From contig NZ_JAGGOI010000029.1 of NCBI RefSeq assembly GCF_018614585.1, forward strand, positions 1 to 64,000: DNA of 64,000 bases, given 5' to 3'. Source of the stretch: Streptomyces sp. ISL-1. Lineage in GTDB: Bacteria > Actinomycetota > Actinomycetes > Streptomycetales > Streptomycetaceae. Positions 1-8,854 of the stretch are shown piece by piece; the stretch's first letter is position 1; every line of letters begins with the position of its first letter. A program made the translations under genes and the position numbers. Under the pieces are notes generated by a model. The model saw only the letters and a list, made by a program, of their open reading frames with translations. It searched no databases and was not told where the DNA came from.

Positions 1-3000
1 CCCCCGCGCCGCGTGCGCGTGCCCGTCGACGGGCGTCCGCGCCCGCCGGTGCGCCGCAGGCCGTGGAGACGGCCGAGGCCACCGAGCAGGAGGCCGCCGC
101 CGAGGAGACCGCCGCCGAGGAGACCGCCCCGGCGGCCCGCAGCCGTCGTCGCGCCGGTCGCAAGGCCACCGCGCCCGCCGGTGCCCCGCAGGCCGACGAG
201 GCCGTCACCGATGAGGGCGAGAGCCTGCCCGCCGGCGCGGTCGCGCAGATCGCTTCCGACGAGGCCGAGGTCGCGGCAGCCGAGAAGGCGGCGACCCGGG
301 GCCGTACACGCCGCCGCGCCGCATCCCCCGAGCCCGCCGCTCACCCGGAGAAGGCCGAGAAGGGCGACAAGGCCCAGAGGGCCGGGAAGAGCGAGAAGGC
401 CGAGGCGCCCACGCGCGGCCGCCGTGCCGCCCGGCCCGCCATGGCTGTGTTCCAGGCCCCGGTCTTCACCGAGCCGATGTTCCAGACCCCGGAGTCGGCC
501 GCCGCGGCCGCCGCCGCTGCCGTGGACACCGAGCCGGAAGCGGACGAGGACGTCGTCGAGCCGGTTGCCGAGACCGCGGCCCCGGAGCCCGCCGGCCGTC
601 GCCGTCGCCGCCGCCGCGGTGAGCCCGCCGAGCCCGTCGAGACCCCCGCGCGGGCCGCCCGGCATGCCGAGCCGGAGGAGGAGACCGAGCCCGAGCAGGC
701 CGCCGAGGGCGAGGAGTCGGACGAGTTCGAGGACCGCCCGTCGCGCCGTCGCCGCCGTGGTGGCCGTCGCCGTCGCCGTGGCGAGCCCGCCGACGCCGAT
801 GAGACCTCGGATGAGCAGGGTGACGAGGCCGCCGCCGAGGACGTCCAGGAAGAGGACGTCCAGGAAGAGGAGGACGACGAGCACGGCGAGACCGAGACTC
901 CCTCTGCCGCCGGCACCGCCAGCAGCCGTCGCCGTCGCCGTCGCCGCCGTCGTAGCGGTGACTCGGGCGGCGAGGACGAGACGGGTACGACGGACCCTGA
1001 GCGCACGGTCGTCAAGGTCCGCGAGCCCCGCCCCGCGCGCCCGAAGAGCGACGAGCCGTCCGACGAGGTGCAGTCCATCAAGGGCTCGACCCGTCTGGAG
1101 GCGAAGAAGCAGCGCCGCCGCGAGGGCCGCGAGCAGGGCCGCCGCCGTGTGCCGATCATCACCGAGGCCGAGTTCCTGGCCCGCCGCGAGGCGGTCGAGC
1201 GCGTGATGGTCGTCCGGCAGAGCGGCGAGCGCACCCAGATCGGCGTCCTCGAGGACGACGTGCTCGTCGAGCACTACGTCAACAAGGAGCAGGCGACCTC
1301 GTACGTCGGCAACGTCTACCTGGGCAAGGTGCAGAACGTACTGCCGTCCATGGAGGCCGCGTTCGTCGACATCGGCAAGGGCCGCAACGCCGTCCTGTAC
1401 GCCGGTGAGGTCAACTTCGAAGCGCTGGGCATGGCGAACGGCCCGCGCCGTATCGAGGTCGCCCTCAAGTCCGGCCAGTCGGTCCTCGTCCAGGTGACCA
1501 AGGACCCGATCGGCCACAAGGGCGCCCGCCTGACCAGCCAGGTCTCGCTGCCCGGCCGCTACCTGGTGTACGTGCCCGAGGGCTCGATGACCGGCATCAG
1601 CCGCAAGCTGCCCGACACCGAGCGCGCGCGTCTGAAGACCATCCTCAAGAAGATCGTCCCCGAGGACGCGGGCGTCATCGTCCGTACCGCCGCGGAGGGC
1701 GCGAGCGAGGACGAGCTGCGCCGCGACGTCGAGCGGCTCCAGGGGCAGTGGGAAGAGATCCAGAAGAAGTCCAAGAACGGCAATGCCCCGACGCTGCTCT
1801 ACGGCGAGCCGGACATGACGGTCCGGGTCGTCCGCGACATCTTCAACGAGGACTTCTCCAAGGTCGTCGTCAGCGGCGACGAGGCGTGGGAAACCATCCA
1901 CGGCTACGTGTCGCACGTCGCGCCGGACCTGGTCGACCGTCTGCAGCGGTGGACGAGCGAGACCGACGTCTTCGCGTCGTCCCGGATCGACGAGCAGCTG
2001 ATGAAGGCGCTGGACCGCAAGGTCTGGCTGCCGAGCGGCGGTTCGTTGGTGATCGACAAGACCGAGGCCATGGTCGTGGTCGACGTCAACACCGGCAAGT
2101 TCACCGGTCAGGGCGGCAACCTCGAGGAGACCGTCACCAGGAACAACCTGGAGGCGGCCGAGGAGATCGTGCGCCAGCTGCGGCTGCGCGACCTGGGCGG
2201 CATCGTCGTCGTCGACTTCATCGACATGGTGCTCGAATCCAACCGTGACCTGGTCATGCGGCGACTGCTCGAGTGCCTGGGCCGCGACCGTACGAAGCAC
2301 CAGGTGGCCGAGGTCACCTCGCTGGGCCTGGTGCAGATGACCCGTAAGCGGGTGGGCCAGGGTCTGCTGGAGTCCTTCTCCGAGACCTGCGTGCACTGCA
2401 ACGGCCGTGGCGTGATCGTGCACATGGAGCAGCCGACCGTCGCCGGTGGCGGTGGCGGTGGCAAGCGCTCCAAGAAGCGCGGCCGCGGTGGTGCGGAGCA
2501 TGTCCACGAGCTCGAGGCCGTGGACATGACCGAGGCCGAAACCGAGGCGGAGGTCGCCGCCGAGGTGGCTGCCCCGGCCGAGCTGCCCGCGCCGGAGCCG
2601 CTGTCGGACACTTTCGTGCCGGACGAGGAGCTGTACAGCAGTGCCGCGGAGGCCGAGGCCGCCGCGTCGCGCGGCCGTGGCCGCCGCAGGGCGACCCGTA
2701 AGGCGACCGCTCCGGCGGGTGCGCCGAAGGCCGCAGAGGCCGAGGTGGTCATCGAGGCCAGGGCCGAGGCTCCGGTCGCCGAGCCGGAGGCTCCCGCGGC
2801 TCCCGTGGAGGAGGCGGCCCCGACGGGCCGTGGCCGCCGCCGGGCCACCCGTAAGGCGACGGCTCCGGCCGGTGCGCCGAAGGCTGCCGAGGCGCAGGCC
2901 GCCGAGGCGGAGGTCGTCATCGAGGCGAAGGCTGAGACGCCTGTCGAGGCCGCCCCTGAGGCTCCCGAGGCCCCGGTCGCCGAGGAGGCTCCGGTCGCGG

Positions 3001-3329
3001 CCCCGCCGCGTGCCCGCCGCCGGGCGACCCGCAAGGTCACCGCCCCCGCCGGCTCGCCTTCGGGCGGGGAAGAGGCCGCGGTCGTCGTGGTGAGCAGCGC
3101 CACGGCAGCCGAGACCGAGGAGGCGAGGGCAGCGGAAGAGGCCGCCCCGGCCAAGAAGGCGGCTCGCAAGACCGCCAAGAAGGCCACCGCGAAGAAGGCC
3201 GCCACCAAGAAGACGGCGGCCAAGAAGACCGCGGCGAAGAAGACGACCGCCAAGAAGGCCGATGCGAAGAAGACCGCCGCGGCCGAGCAGCAGACGCTGC
3301 CCTCTGTGACGGCGTCCACAGAGAGCTGA
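1..3329 (+). CDS. rne: Ribonuclease E/G (5'-truncated by window edge)
   Basis: Endoribonuclease for mRNA turnover and rRNA/tRNA maturation. The frame is open from base 3 with no stop or convincing start, so the true 5' end lies upstream. The catalytic core is seen as an S1-like segment (about nt 1297-1410), the acidic metal-site motifs VVVDVNTGKFTG (about 2077-2112) and VVVDFIDM (about 2206-2229), and a CVHCNGRG zinc-link motif (about 2389-2412). Long low-complexity arms flank the core: Glu/Ala/Arg-rich at the N-terminus and, at the C-terminus, repeats of RRRATRKATAPAGAP followed by a histone-H1-like AKKTA lysine tail. Streptomyces RNase E is known to carry such disordered scaffold arms on both sides. 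The stop TGA is followed directly by a terminator. Confidence 0.95.
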   Translation, partial: PAPRARARRRASAPAGAPQAVETAEATEQEAAAEETAAEETAPAARSRRRAGRKATAPAGAPQADEAVTDEGESLPAGAVAQIASDEAEVAAAEKAATRGRTRRRAASPEPAAHPEKAEKGDKAQRAGKSEKAEAPTRGRRAARPAMAVFQAPVFTEPMFQTPESAAAAAAAAVDTEPEADEDVVEPVAETAAPEPAGRRRRRRRGEPAEPVETPARAARHAEPEEETEPEQAAEGEESDEFEDRPSRRRRRGGRRRRRGEPADADETSDEQGDEAAAEDVQEEDVQEEEDDEHGETETPSAAGTASSRRRRRRRRRSGDSGGEDETGTTDPERTVVKVREPRPARPKSDEPSDEVQSIKGSTRLEAKKQRRREGREQGRRRVPIITEAEFLARREAVERVMVVRQSGERTQIGVLEDDVLVEHYVNKEQATSYVGNVYLGKVQNVLPSMEAAFVDIGKGRNAVLYAGEVNFEALGMANGPRRIEVALKSGQSVLVQVTKDPIGHKGARLTSQVSLPGRYLVYVPEGSMTGISRKLPDTERARLKTILKKIVPEDAGVIVRTAAEGASEDELRRDVERLQGQWEEIQKKSKNGNAPTLLYGEPDMTVRVVRDIFNEDFSKVVVSGDEAWETIHGYVSHVAPDLVDRLQRWTSETDVFASSRIDEQLMKALDRKVWLPSGGSLVIDKTEAMVVVDVNTGKFTGQGGNLEETVTRNNLEAAEEIVRQLRLRDLGGIVVVDFIDMVLESNRDLVMRRLLECLGRDRTKHQVAEVTSLGLVQMTRKRVGQGLLESFSETCVHCNGRGVIVHMEQPTVAGGGGGGKRSKKRGRGGAEHVHELEAVDMTEAETEAEVAAEVAAPAELPAPEPLSDTFVPDEELYSSAAEAEAAASRGRGRRRATRKATAPAGAPKAAEAEVVIEARAEAPVAEPEAPAAPVEEAAPTGRGRRRATRKATAPAGAPKAAEAQAAEAEVVIEAKAETPVEAAPEAPEAPVAEEAPVAAPPRARRRATRKVTAPAGSPSGGEEAAVVVVSSATAAETEEARAAEEAAPAKKAARKTAKKATAKKAATKKTAAKKTAAKKTTAKKADAKKTAAAEQQTLPSVTASTES

Positions 3330-3358
3330 ACAGTTGATGAGCCCTCAGTGAACGGATC

Positions 3359-3391
3359 GTGTCCCACCTCGCAGCTTGCGGGGTGGGACAC
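3359..3391 (+). terminator. Intrinsic terminator of rne
   Basis: Inverted repeat GTGTCCCACC ... GGTGGGACAC around a 13-nt loop, 30 nt after the rne stop and followed by a weakly T-rich stretch (gctgtttgt). It separates rne from the polysaccharide genes. Confidence 0.8.
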
Positions 3392-3662
3392 GCTGTTTGT
3401 CGCTGAATCGATGCAGTGCTCCGTTAACAGCCCCGAAATTGACTAGGAAATCCCTGATAATGTGACGGCGGTCGCTGCCGGGTGAGTGCCCCGTTTCCGG
3501 AGACTACGGTGGGTGACCGGCCCGGTTCGGGACAAGACCGGTCCCAGATCCTCGGTAGGGCGTTGGCTTGCGCCGGAGGGGTGTGCGCGGCCTCGCGAGA
3601 CGTCCGCTCCGCCCCTGACCTCTGCCACAAAGAGCTCTTGCGGTGTTCAAGGAGGACGTCCA
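3392..3662 (+). other. Non-coding upstream region of the first sugar operon
   Basis: About 270 nt without a credible gene. It must hold the promoter of the operon that starts at 3663. I see an isolated TTGACT (3439) and GATAAT (3456), but they are only 11 nt apart, so I do not call a promoter. A strong ribosome binding site AAGGAGG (3649-3655) lies 7 nt before the ATG at 3663 and fixes that start over the longer open frame that begins at 3486. Confidence 0.5.
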
Positions 3663-4781
3663 ATGACGAGCAGCAATCAGCAGCCCATTCCCGCTGCCCG
3701 CCCGGTTATCGGTGAGGAAGAAATCGAGGCCGTGGTACGCGTACTGCGCAGCGGAAGGGTCGTACAGGGCCCTGAGGTCGCAGCGTTCGAGGAGGGCTTC
3801 TCGGAGCTCGTCGAGGGGCGCCACTGTGTGGCCGTCAACTCGGGTACCTCCGCGCTGCACCTCCTTCTGCTGGCTTTGGGCATCGGCCCGGGTGACGAAG
3901 TAATCGTTCCATCGTTCTCGTTCGCCGCATCGGCGAACGCGGTCCGCCTGGTCGGCGCCGATGTCGTCTTCGCCGACATCGAGCCCGGCTCCTACGGCCT
4001 GGACCCGGCGGCCGTCGAGGCCGCCATCACGCCTCGCACCGCCGCGATCATGCCAGTGCACCTGTACGGCCACCCGGCCGCGATGGACAAGATCATGCCC
4101 ATCGCCGCCAAGCACAAGCTGGCCGTCGTCGAGGACGCCTGCCAGGCGCACGCGGCGGCGCTGAACGGCACCCCCGTCGGCGCGTTCGGTTCCGGCGGCA
4201 CCTTCAGCTTCTACCCGACCAAGAACATGCACTCCCTCGAGGGCGGCATGATCTCCACGGGTGACGCCGAGATCGCCCGCACCCTGCGCCTGCTGCGCAA
4301 CCAGGGCATGGAGCAGCGGTACGCCAACGAGATCGTCGGCGCCAACATGCGTATGACGGACGTCGCCGCCGCAGTCGGCCGCGTACAGCTCGCGAAGCTG
4401 GGCGGCTGGACCGAGCAGCGCATCGCCAACGCCGCGTACCTCACCGAGAACATCACCGCGCCGAATGTGCAGACCCCGACGGTCGCCGAGGGCGCGCGCC
4501 ACATCTACCACCAGTACACGGTCCGCATCAGCGGGGACCGCGACGCCGCGATGGCGAAGCTCACCGAGGCGGGTGTCGGCAACGCCGTCTACTACCCGAC
4601 CCCGATCCACCGGCTGAAGCCGTACTGGGAGCCGGACCAGAAGGCCGGCCGCAACTGGGACCTGCCCGAGACCGAGCGTGCGGCCGCCGAGGTCTTCTCG
4701 CTTCCGGTGCACCCTTCGCTCACCGCGGAGGACCTCGAGCGCATCGTCGCCGCCGTGAACGAGCTTGGAGAGAACCTGTGA
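3663..4781 (+). CDS. PLP-dependent DegT/DnrJ/EryC1 sugar aminotransferase (WbpE/WlbC-like)
   Basis: 372 aa, a normal length for the family. The start is set by AAGGAGG 7 nt upstream. The fold-I aminotransferase signature is clear: NSGTSALHLLLLALGIGPGDEVIVPSFSF, the Asp in VVEDACQAH that contacts the PLP ring nitrogen, and the Schiff-base Lys in FYPTKNM (near residue 185). Family members convert a 3-oxo (or 4-oxo) UDP sugar into an amino sugar using glutamate. It overlaps the following oxidoreductase by 4 nt. That pairing, with the dehydrogenase, acetyltransferase and 2-epimerase nearby, points to amination at C3 of UDP-GlcNAc-3-oxo-uronate. The family is firm; the exact substrate is inferred from context. 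Confidence 0.85.
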   Translation: MTSSNQQPIPAARPVIGEEEIEAVVRVLRSGRVVQGPEVAAFEEGFSELVEGRHCVAVNSGTSALHLLLLALGIGPGDEVIVPSFSFAASANAVRLVGADVVFADIEPGSYGLDPAAVEAAITPRTAAIMPVHLYGHPAAMDKIMPIAAKHKLAVVEDACQAHAAALNGTPVGAFGSGGTFSFYPTKNMHSLEGGMISTGDAEIARTLRLLRNQGMEQRYANEIVGANMRMTDVAAAVGRVQLAKLGGWTEQRIANAAYLTENITAPNVQTPTVAEGARHIYHQYTVRISGDRDAAMAKLTEAGVGNAVYYPTPIHRLKPYWEPDQKAGRNWDLPETERAAAEVFSLPVHPSLTAEDLERIVAAVNELGENL

Positions 4782-5794
4782 CCACCGCCCAGAGACTGCG
4801 GGCCGGCCTGATCGGCCTCGGCTCGATGGGTCGCCACCACGCCCGCGTACTCGCCGGCCTGGAAGGCGTCGAACTCGTCGCCGTCGTCGACCCGATGGGT
4901 GACAAGAACGGCTGGGCGCAGGGCGTCCCCGTGCTGTCGACCGTCGAAGAGCTGATCTCGCTCGGCGTCGACTACGCCGTCGTGGCCTGCCCGACCGCGC
5001 TGCACGAGGAAGTCGGCCTCAAGCTGGCCGAGGCCGGTGTCGGCGCGCTGGTCGAGAAGCCCGTCGCGGACACCGTGGACGGCGCCCGCAGGCTCGTCGA
5101 GGCCTTCGAGTCGCGCGGCCTGGTGGCGGGCGTCGGCCACATCGAGCGCTGCAACCCGGCGCTGCGCTCGCTGCGCCAGCGCCTGGAGGCCGGCGAGCTC
5201 GGTGACGTCTACCAGGTCGTCACCCGCCGCCAGGGCCCCTTCCCGCACCGCATCGCCGATGTCGGCGTGGTCAAGGACCTCGCCACCCACGACATCGACC
5301 TCACCGGATGGGTGACCGGCCAGACGTACACGTCGATCTCGGCGCGCACGGTCTCCAAGTCGGGCCGTCCGCACGAGGACATGGTCTCCGCGGTCGGCCA
5401 GCTCTCCGACGGCACCATGGTCAACCACCTGGTCAACTGGCTGAGCCCGCTCAAGGAGCGGTTCACCTCGGTCACCGGTGAGAAGGGCTGCTTCATCGCG
5501 GACACCCTCACCGCCGACCTGACCTTCTACTCGAACGCCGCCCAGGCCACCGAGTGGGAGGCGCTGCAGGCGTTCCGCGGTGTCGCCGAGGGCGACATGA
5601 TTCGTTACGCCATCCCGAAGCGCGAGCCGCTGCTGGTCGAGCACGAGCTCTTCCGCGACGCTGTCCTTGGCAAGTCCAGCGACATCTGCACGCTGCGCCA
5701 GGGACTTCGTACGGTAGAGGTGGCAGCAGCCGTGCTGCAGTCAGCCGCCAGCGGCACCACAGTCGATCTCTCCGCGCACGCCGCGGCCCAGTAG
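4778..5794 (+). CDS. Gfo/Idh/MocA-family nucleotide-sugar 3-dehydrogenase (WbpB/WlbA-like)
   Basis: 338 aa starting at GTG, with a GTGA 4-nt overlap onto the aminotransferase, which implies translational coupling. The N-terminal Rossmann motif is GLIGLGSMGRHHAR. The conserved EKPVA motif (in LVEKPVADTV) and GHIERCNPAL follow, as in WlbA/WbpB enzymes that oxidise UDP-GlcNAc-uronate at C3 with NAD. The coupled aminotransferase would consume the product. Residues near the substrate pocket cannot be judged without an alignment, so a generic inositol/sugar dehydrogenase role remains possible. The context makes the UDP-2,3-diamino-sugar route the best explanation. Confidence 0.82.
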   Translation: MTTAQRLRAGLIGLGSMGRHHARVLAGLEGVELVAVVDPMGDKNGWAQGVPVLSTVEELISLGVDYAVVACPTALHEEVGLKLAEAGVGALVEKPVADTVDGARRLVEAFESRGLVAGVGHIERCNPALRSLRQRLEAGELGDVYQVVTRRQGPFPHRIADVGVVKDLATHDIDLTGWVTGQTYTSISARTVSKSGRPHEDMVSAVGQLSDGTMVNHLVNWLSPLKERFTSVTGEKGCFIADTLTADLTFYSNAAQATEWEALQAFRGVAEGDMIRYAIPKREPLLVEHELFRDAVLGKSSDICTLRQGLRTVEVAAAVLQSAASGTTVDLSAHAAAQ

Positions 5795-5805
5795 GGCGAG
5801 GAGCC

Positions 5806-7434
5806 TTGACCAGTCCTGATGTCACCGTCGTCGTCGCCGTGTACAACACGATGCCGTATCTGACGGAATGCCTTAACTCCCTTGTCGGGCAGAGCATTGG
5901 CCTGGACAGGCTCGAGATCGTGGCCGTCGACGACGGCTCCACGGACGACAGCGGGGCGGAGCTCGACCGCTACGCCAAGAAGTACCCGGACACCGTCAAG
6001 GTGATCCACCAGGCGAACTCCGGTGGCCCGGCCGCGCCCAGCAACAGGGCGCTGGACGTGGCCACCGGACGTTACGTCTACTTCATCGGCTCCGACGACC
6101 ACCTCGGCAAAGAGGCGTTGGCGCGGATGGTGGCCTGTGCCGACAAGCACGACTCGGACGTCGTGGTCGGCAAGATGGTCGGCACCAACGGCCGCTATGT
6201 GCACCAGGCGCTCTACAAGAAGAGCGACCCGGACGTCAGCCTGTACGACTCGGCGCTGCCGTACACGCTGGCCAACACCAAGCTGTTCCGCCGCGAGCTG
6301 GTGGAGAAGTACAAGCTGCGCTTCCCCGAGGACCTGCCGGTCGGCAGCGACCAGCCGTTCACCGTCGAGGCGTGCGTGCGGGCCTCGAAGATCTCGGTGC
6401 TCGCGGACTACACGTACTACTACGCGGTGAAGCGCGGGGACGCGAGCAACATCACATACCGCGCCGACCATCTGGCGCGGCTGCGCTGCACCGCGAAGAT
6501 CATGAAGCACGCGGCCGGACTCATCGAGCCCGGGCCGCAGCGGGACACCGTCTTCAAGCGCCACTTCAACTGGGAGATCTCCAAGCTCATCCAGGCCGAC
6601 TTCCCGGCGCTCGACCCGCAGACCAGGCGCGAGGTGTGCGCCGGAATCGCCGGTCTGGCCGACGAGTACCTCACCGACCCACTGCGCGACTCCCTGCCGG
6701 TCACGCGGCGGGTCAGGCTCGCCCTGGCCCAGCGCGGCGCCGTGGACGAGCTCGTCGCGGCCATCGTGGACGAGGAGGCGAACGGCGCACCGCCGTTCCA
6801 CCTGGAGGACGACCGGGCCTTCGCCCGGTACCCGGGCTTCAGGGACCCCGCGCTGAACATCCCCGACCGGGTCTTCGAGCTGATCGGGGAGTCGGTGCCC
6901 GGCCGGCTCTCGGCGGGCACCGAGTTCGTCTCGGCGCAGTGGGAGCAGAGCGGCGACGATCTGTCCCTGGCCATCGCGGTACGCACCGCGCTCACCGGCG
7001 ACACCGAGTCGGCCGTCATCCGCCTCATCCAGGGCTCGATGCCCAGGAGCGCGGACAAGGCCGGCGCCCGCAGATTGCCCGCCGGTCATGAACTCCCCGC
7101 ACCCGTGGGCGAGTTCACCCAGGAAGTCGCTGCTGACGGAGTCGGCACGGTGATCCGTGCGTGCATCCCGATAGAGCCCCGCCAGGCCCAGCTGGGCGTG
7201 CGTCTCTACGTGGATGTCGCAGGCTGGACGTACGAGATCCCGGTGCGCGGCACGGACAAGCCGATGCCGCTGGCCCGGCGCTGGCGCAGTGGCACCCCGT
7301 ATCGAGTGGCGGCGCGCGTGAACAACAAGGGCCGGATGGTCGTTCTGACCGGCCTGCTGTTCCCGCCCGCGAATAGATGGTGGTCGCGTGTGCGACCCCT
7401 GCTGGTCCGGTTGAAGAGGAAAGTATCCCGATGA
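5806..7434 (+). CDS. Family 2 glycosyltransferase with C-terminal extension
   Basis: About 542 aa. I take TTG at 5806, preceded by GAGGAG (5798-5803), although the spacing is short. The conserved GT2 start VTVVVAVYNTMPYLTECLNSL begins a few residues later, so little can be missing. The GT-A fold is shown by VAVDDGSTDDSG and the DxD-like GSDDHLG. About 250 residues beyond the GT2 domain are unassigned. The protein is clearly paralogous to the one at 27212-28414 (both have NSGGP-x-x-P-x-N and RYV-x-F-x-x-x-DD motifs). It probably adds a sugar or polyol phosphate to a surface polymer at the inner face of the membrane. The gene overlaps the following dehydrogenase by 4 nt (ATGA). Confidence 0.78.
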   Translation: MTSPDVTVVVAVYNTMPYLTECLNSLVGQSIGLDRLEIVAVDDGSTDDSGAELDRYAKKYPDTVKVIHQANSGGPAAPSNRALDVATGRYVYFIGSDDHLGKEALARMVACADKHDSDVVVGKMVGTNGRYVHQALYKKSDPDVSLYDSALPYTLANTKLFRRELVEKYKLRFPEDLPVGSDQPFTVEACVRASKISVLADYTYYYAVKRGDASNITYRADHLARLRCTAKIMKHAAGLIEPGPQRDTVFKRHFNWEISKLIQADFPALDPQTRREVCAGIAGLADEYLTDPLRDSLPVTRRVRLALAQRGAVDELVAAIVDEEANGAPPFHLEDDRAFARYPGFRDPALNIPDRVFELIGESVPGRLSAGTEFVSAQWEQSGDDLSLAIAVRTALTGDTESAVIRLIQGSMPRSADKAGARRLPAGHELPAPVGEFTQEVAADGVGTVIRACIPIEPRQAQLGVRLYVDVAGWTYEIPVRGTDKPMPLARRWRSGTPYRVAARVNNKGRMVVLTGLLFPPANRWWSRVRPLLVRLKRKVSR

Positions 7435-8714
7435 ATATCTGTGTAGTCGCGCTCGGCAAGATCGGGCTTCCGCTCGCCGTGCAGTTCGCCGCCAAGGGCC
7501 ACCGGGTCATCGGCGCCGATGTCAACGAGAAGGTCGTCGAGCTGGTCAACGCCGGCTCCGAGCCGTTCCCCGGTGAGCACGACCTCGACCGTCTGCTCAA
7601 GGAGACCGTCGGCGCCGGGCTGCTGACCGCGACCACCGACACCGCGGCCGCAGTCGCCGAGTCCGACGTCGTCGTGGTCGTCGTCCCGCTGTTCGTGGAT
7701 GCCGAGGGCGTCCCGGACTTCGGCTGGATGGACTCCGCGACCAAGGCGATTGCCGCCGGTCTCAAGCCGGGCACCCTCGTCTCGTACGAGACCACCCTGC
7801 CGGTCGGCACCACCCGCACCCGCTGGGCCCCGATGCTGGAGCAGGGCTCCGGACTCACCGCGGGCAAGGACTTCCACCTGGTCTTCTCGCCGGAGCGGGT
7901 GCTCACCGGCCGTGTCTTCGCCGACCTGCGCCGCTACCCCAAGCTCGTCGGCGGCATCGACGAGGCCTCGGCCAAGCACGGCGTGGAGTTCTACGAGCAG
8001 GTGCTGGACTTCGACGAGCGTGCCGACCTGGCGCAGCCGAATGGAGTCTGGGACCTGGGCACTGCCGAGGCATCCGAGCTGGCGAAGCTCGCCGAGACCA
8101 CCTACCGCGATGTCAACATCGGCCTGGCGAACCAGTTCGCGCGGTTCGCCGACAAGAACGACATCGACGTCAAGAAGGTCATCGAGGCCTGCAACTCGCA
8201 GCCCTACAGCCACATCCACCAGCCCGGCATCGCGGTTGGCGGCCACTGCATCCCGATCTACCCGCGGATGTACCTGTGGAACGACCCGGAGGCCACCGTC
8301 GTGCGCTCGGCGCGCGAGGCGAACGCCGCCATGCCCGAGTACGCCGTCGACCTGCTGGCCGCCGCCTACGGCGACCTGGACGGCGCGGGCGTGCTGGTGC
8401 TCGGTGCCGCCTACCGCGGCGGCGTGAAGGAGACGGCCTTCTCCGGCGTCTTCCCGACCGTCGAGGCGCTCAAGGCGCGCGGGGCCGTCCCCTTCGTGTC
8501 GGACCCGATGTACACGGCCGAGGAGCTCACCGCGCACGGGCTGACCCCGCACGAGGGCCAGGCCGTCACAGCCGCGATCCTGCAGGCCGACCACGCCGAG
8601 TACCGCGAGCTGGCCGCCGCCGACCTGCCGGACGTCCGCGTCCTGGTCGACGGTCGGCGCACCACCGACCCGAAGCGCTGGGAAGGCGTACGCCGGGTCG
8701 TCATCGGCGGCTGA
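7431..8714 (+). CDS. UDP-GlcNAc/ManNAc 6-dehydrogenase (WbpA/WecC family)
   Basis: 427 aa starting at ATG 7431 inside the ATGA overlap with the glycosyltransferase. The NAD-binding start is VVALGKIGLPLAVQFAAKG. The central helical domain holds KLAETTYRDVNI, and the catalytic Cys is in GGHCIPIYP. These enzymes oxidise C6 of a UDP-sugar twice, giving the uronate. The GGHCIPIYP and ETTYRDVNI pattern fits the HexNAc branch better than UDP-glucose dehydrogenase. In this block it would make UDP-GlcNAcA, the first step of the diacetamido-mannuronate route. It is the last gene of the operon and is followed by a strong terminator. Confidence 0.86.
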   Translation: MNICVVALGKIGLPLAVQFAAKGHRVIGADVNEKVVELVNAGSEPFPGEHDLDRLLKETVGAGLLTATTDTAAAVAESDVVVVVVPLFVDAEGVPDFGWMDSATKAIAAGLKPGTLVSYETTLPVGTTRTRWAPMLEQGSGLTAGKDFHLVFSPERVLTGRVFADLRRYPKLVGGIDEASAKHGVEFYEQVLDFDERADLAQPNGVWDLGTAEASELAKLAETTYRDVNIGLANQFARFADKNDIDVKKVIEACNSQPYSHIHQPGIAVGGHCIPIYPRMYLWNDPEATVVRSAREANAAMPEYAVDLLAAAYGDLDGAGVLVLGAAYRGGVKETAFSGVFPTVEALKARGAVPFVSDPMYTAEELTAHGLTPHEGQAVTAAILQADHAEYRELAAADLPDVRVLVDGRRTTDPKRWEGVRRVVIGG

Positions 8715-8803
8715 CGCGCTGTTTTTGCGCCTAAGCCGGCGCCGCTTTCGCGGAGGTGGCCGGGCGCCGTTGGGGTTCCTCAATTGATGGCTGATGTACC
8801 AAG

Positions 8804-8846
8804 ACGAAGGCCCTGCTCACCTCCTGGAGGTGAGCAGGGCCTTCGT
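8804..8846. terminator. Bidirectional terminator between convergent genes
   Basis: Two perfectly complementary 21-nt arms (8804-8824 and 8826-8846) form a very stable hairpin, nominally with a 1-nt spacer that will open in practice. It sits between the dehydrogenase (+, ends 8714) and the epimerase (-, ends 8855). The right arm ends in CCTTCGT, which gives poor T-tracts, as is common in Streptomyces. Confidence 0.85.
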
Positions 8847-8854
8847 CGTACGTA

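Noticed and set aside
3439..3461. Promoter TTGACT/GATAAT before the first sugar operon
   Set aside because: The spacing is only 11 nt, far below the functional range.
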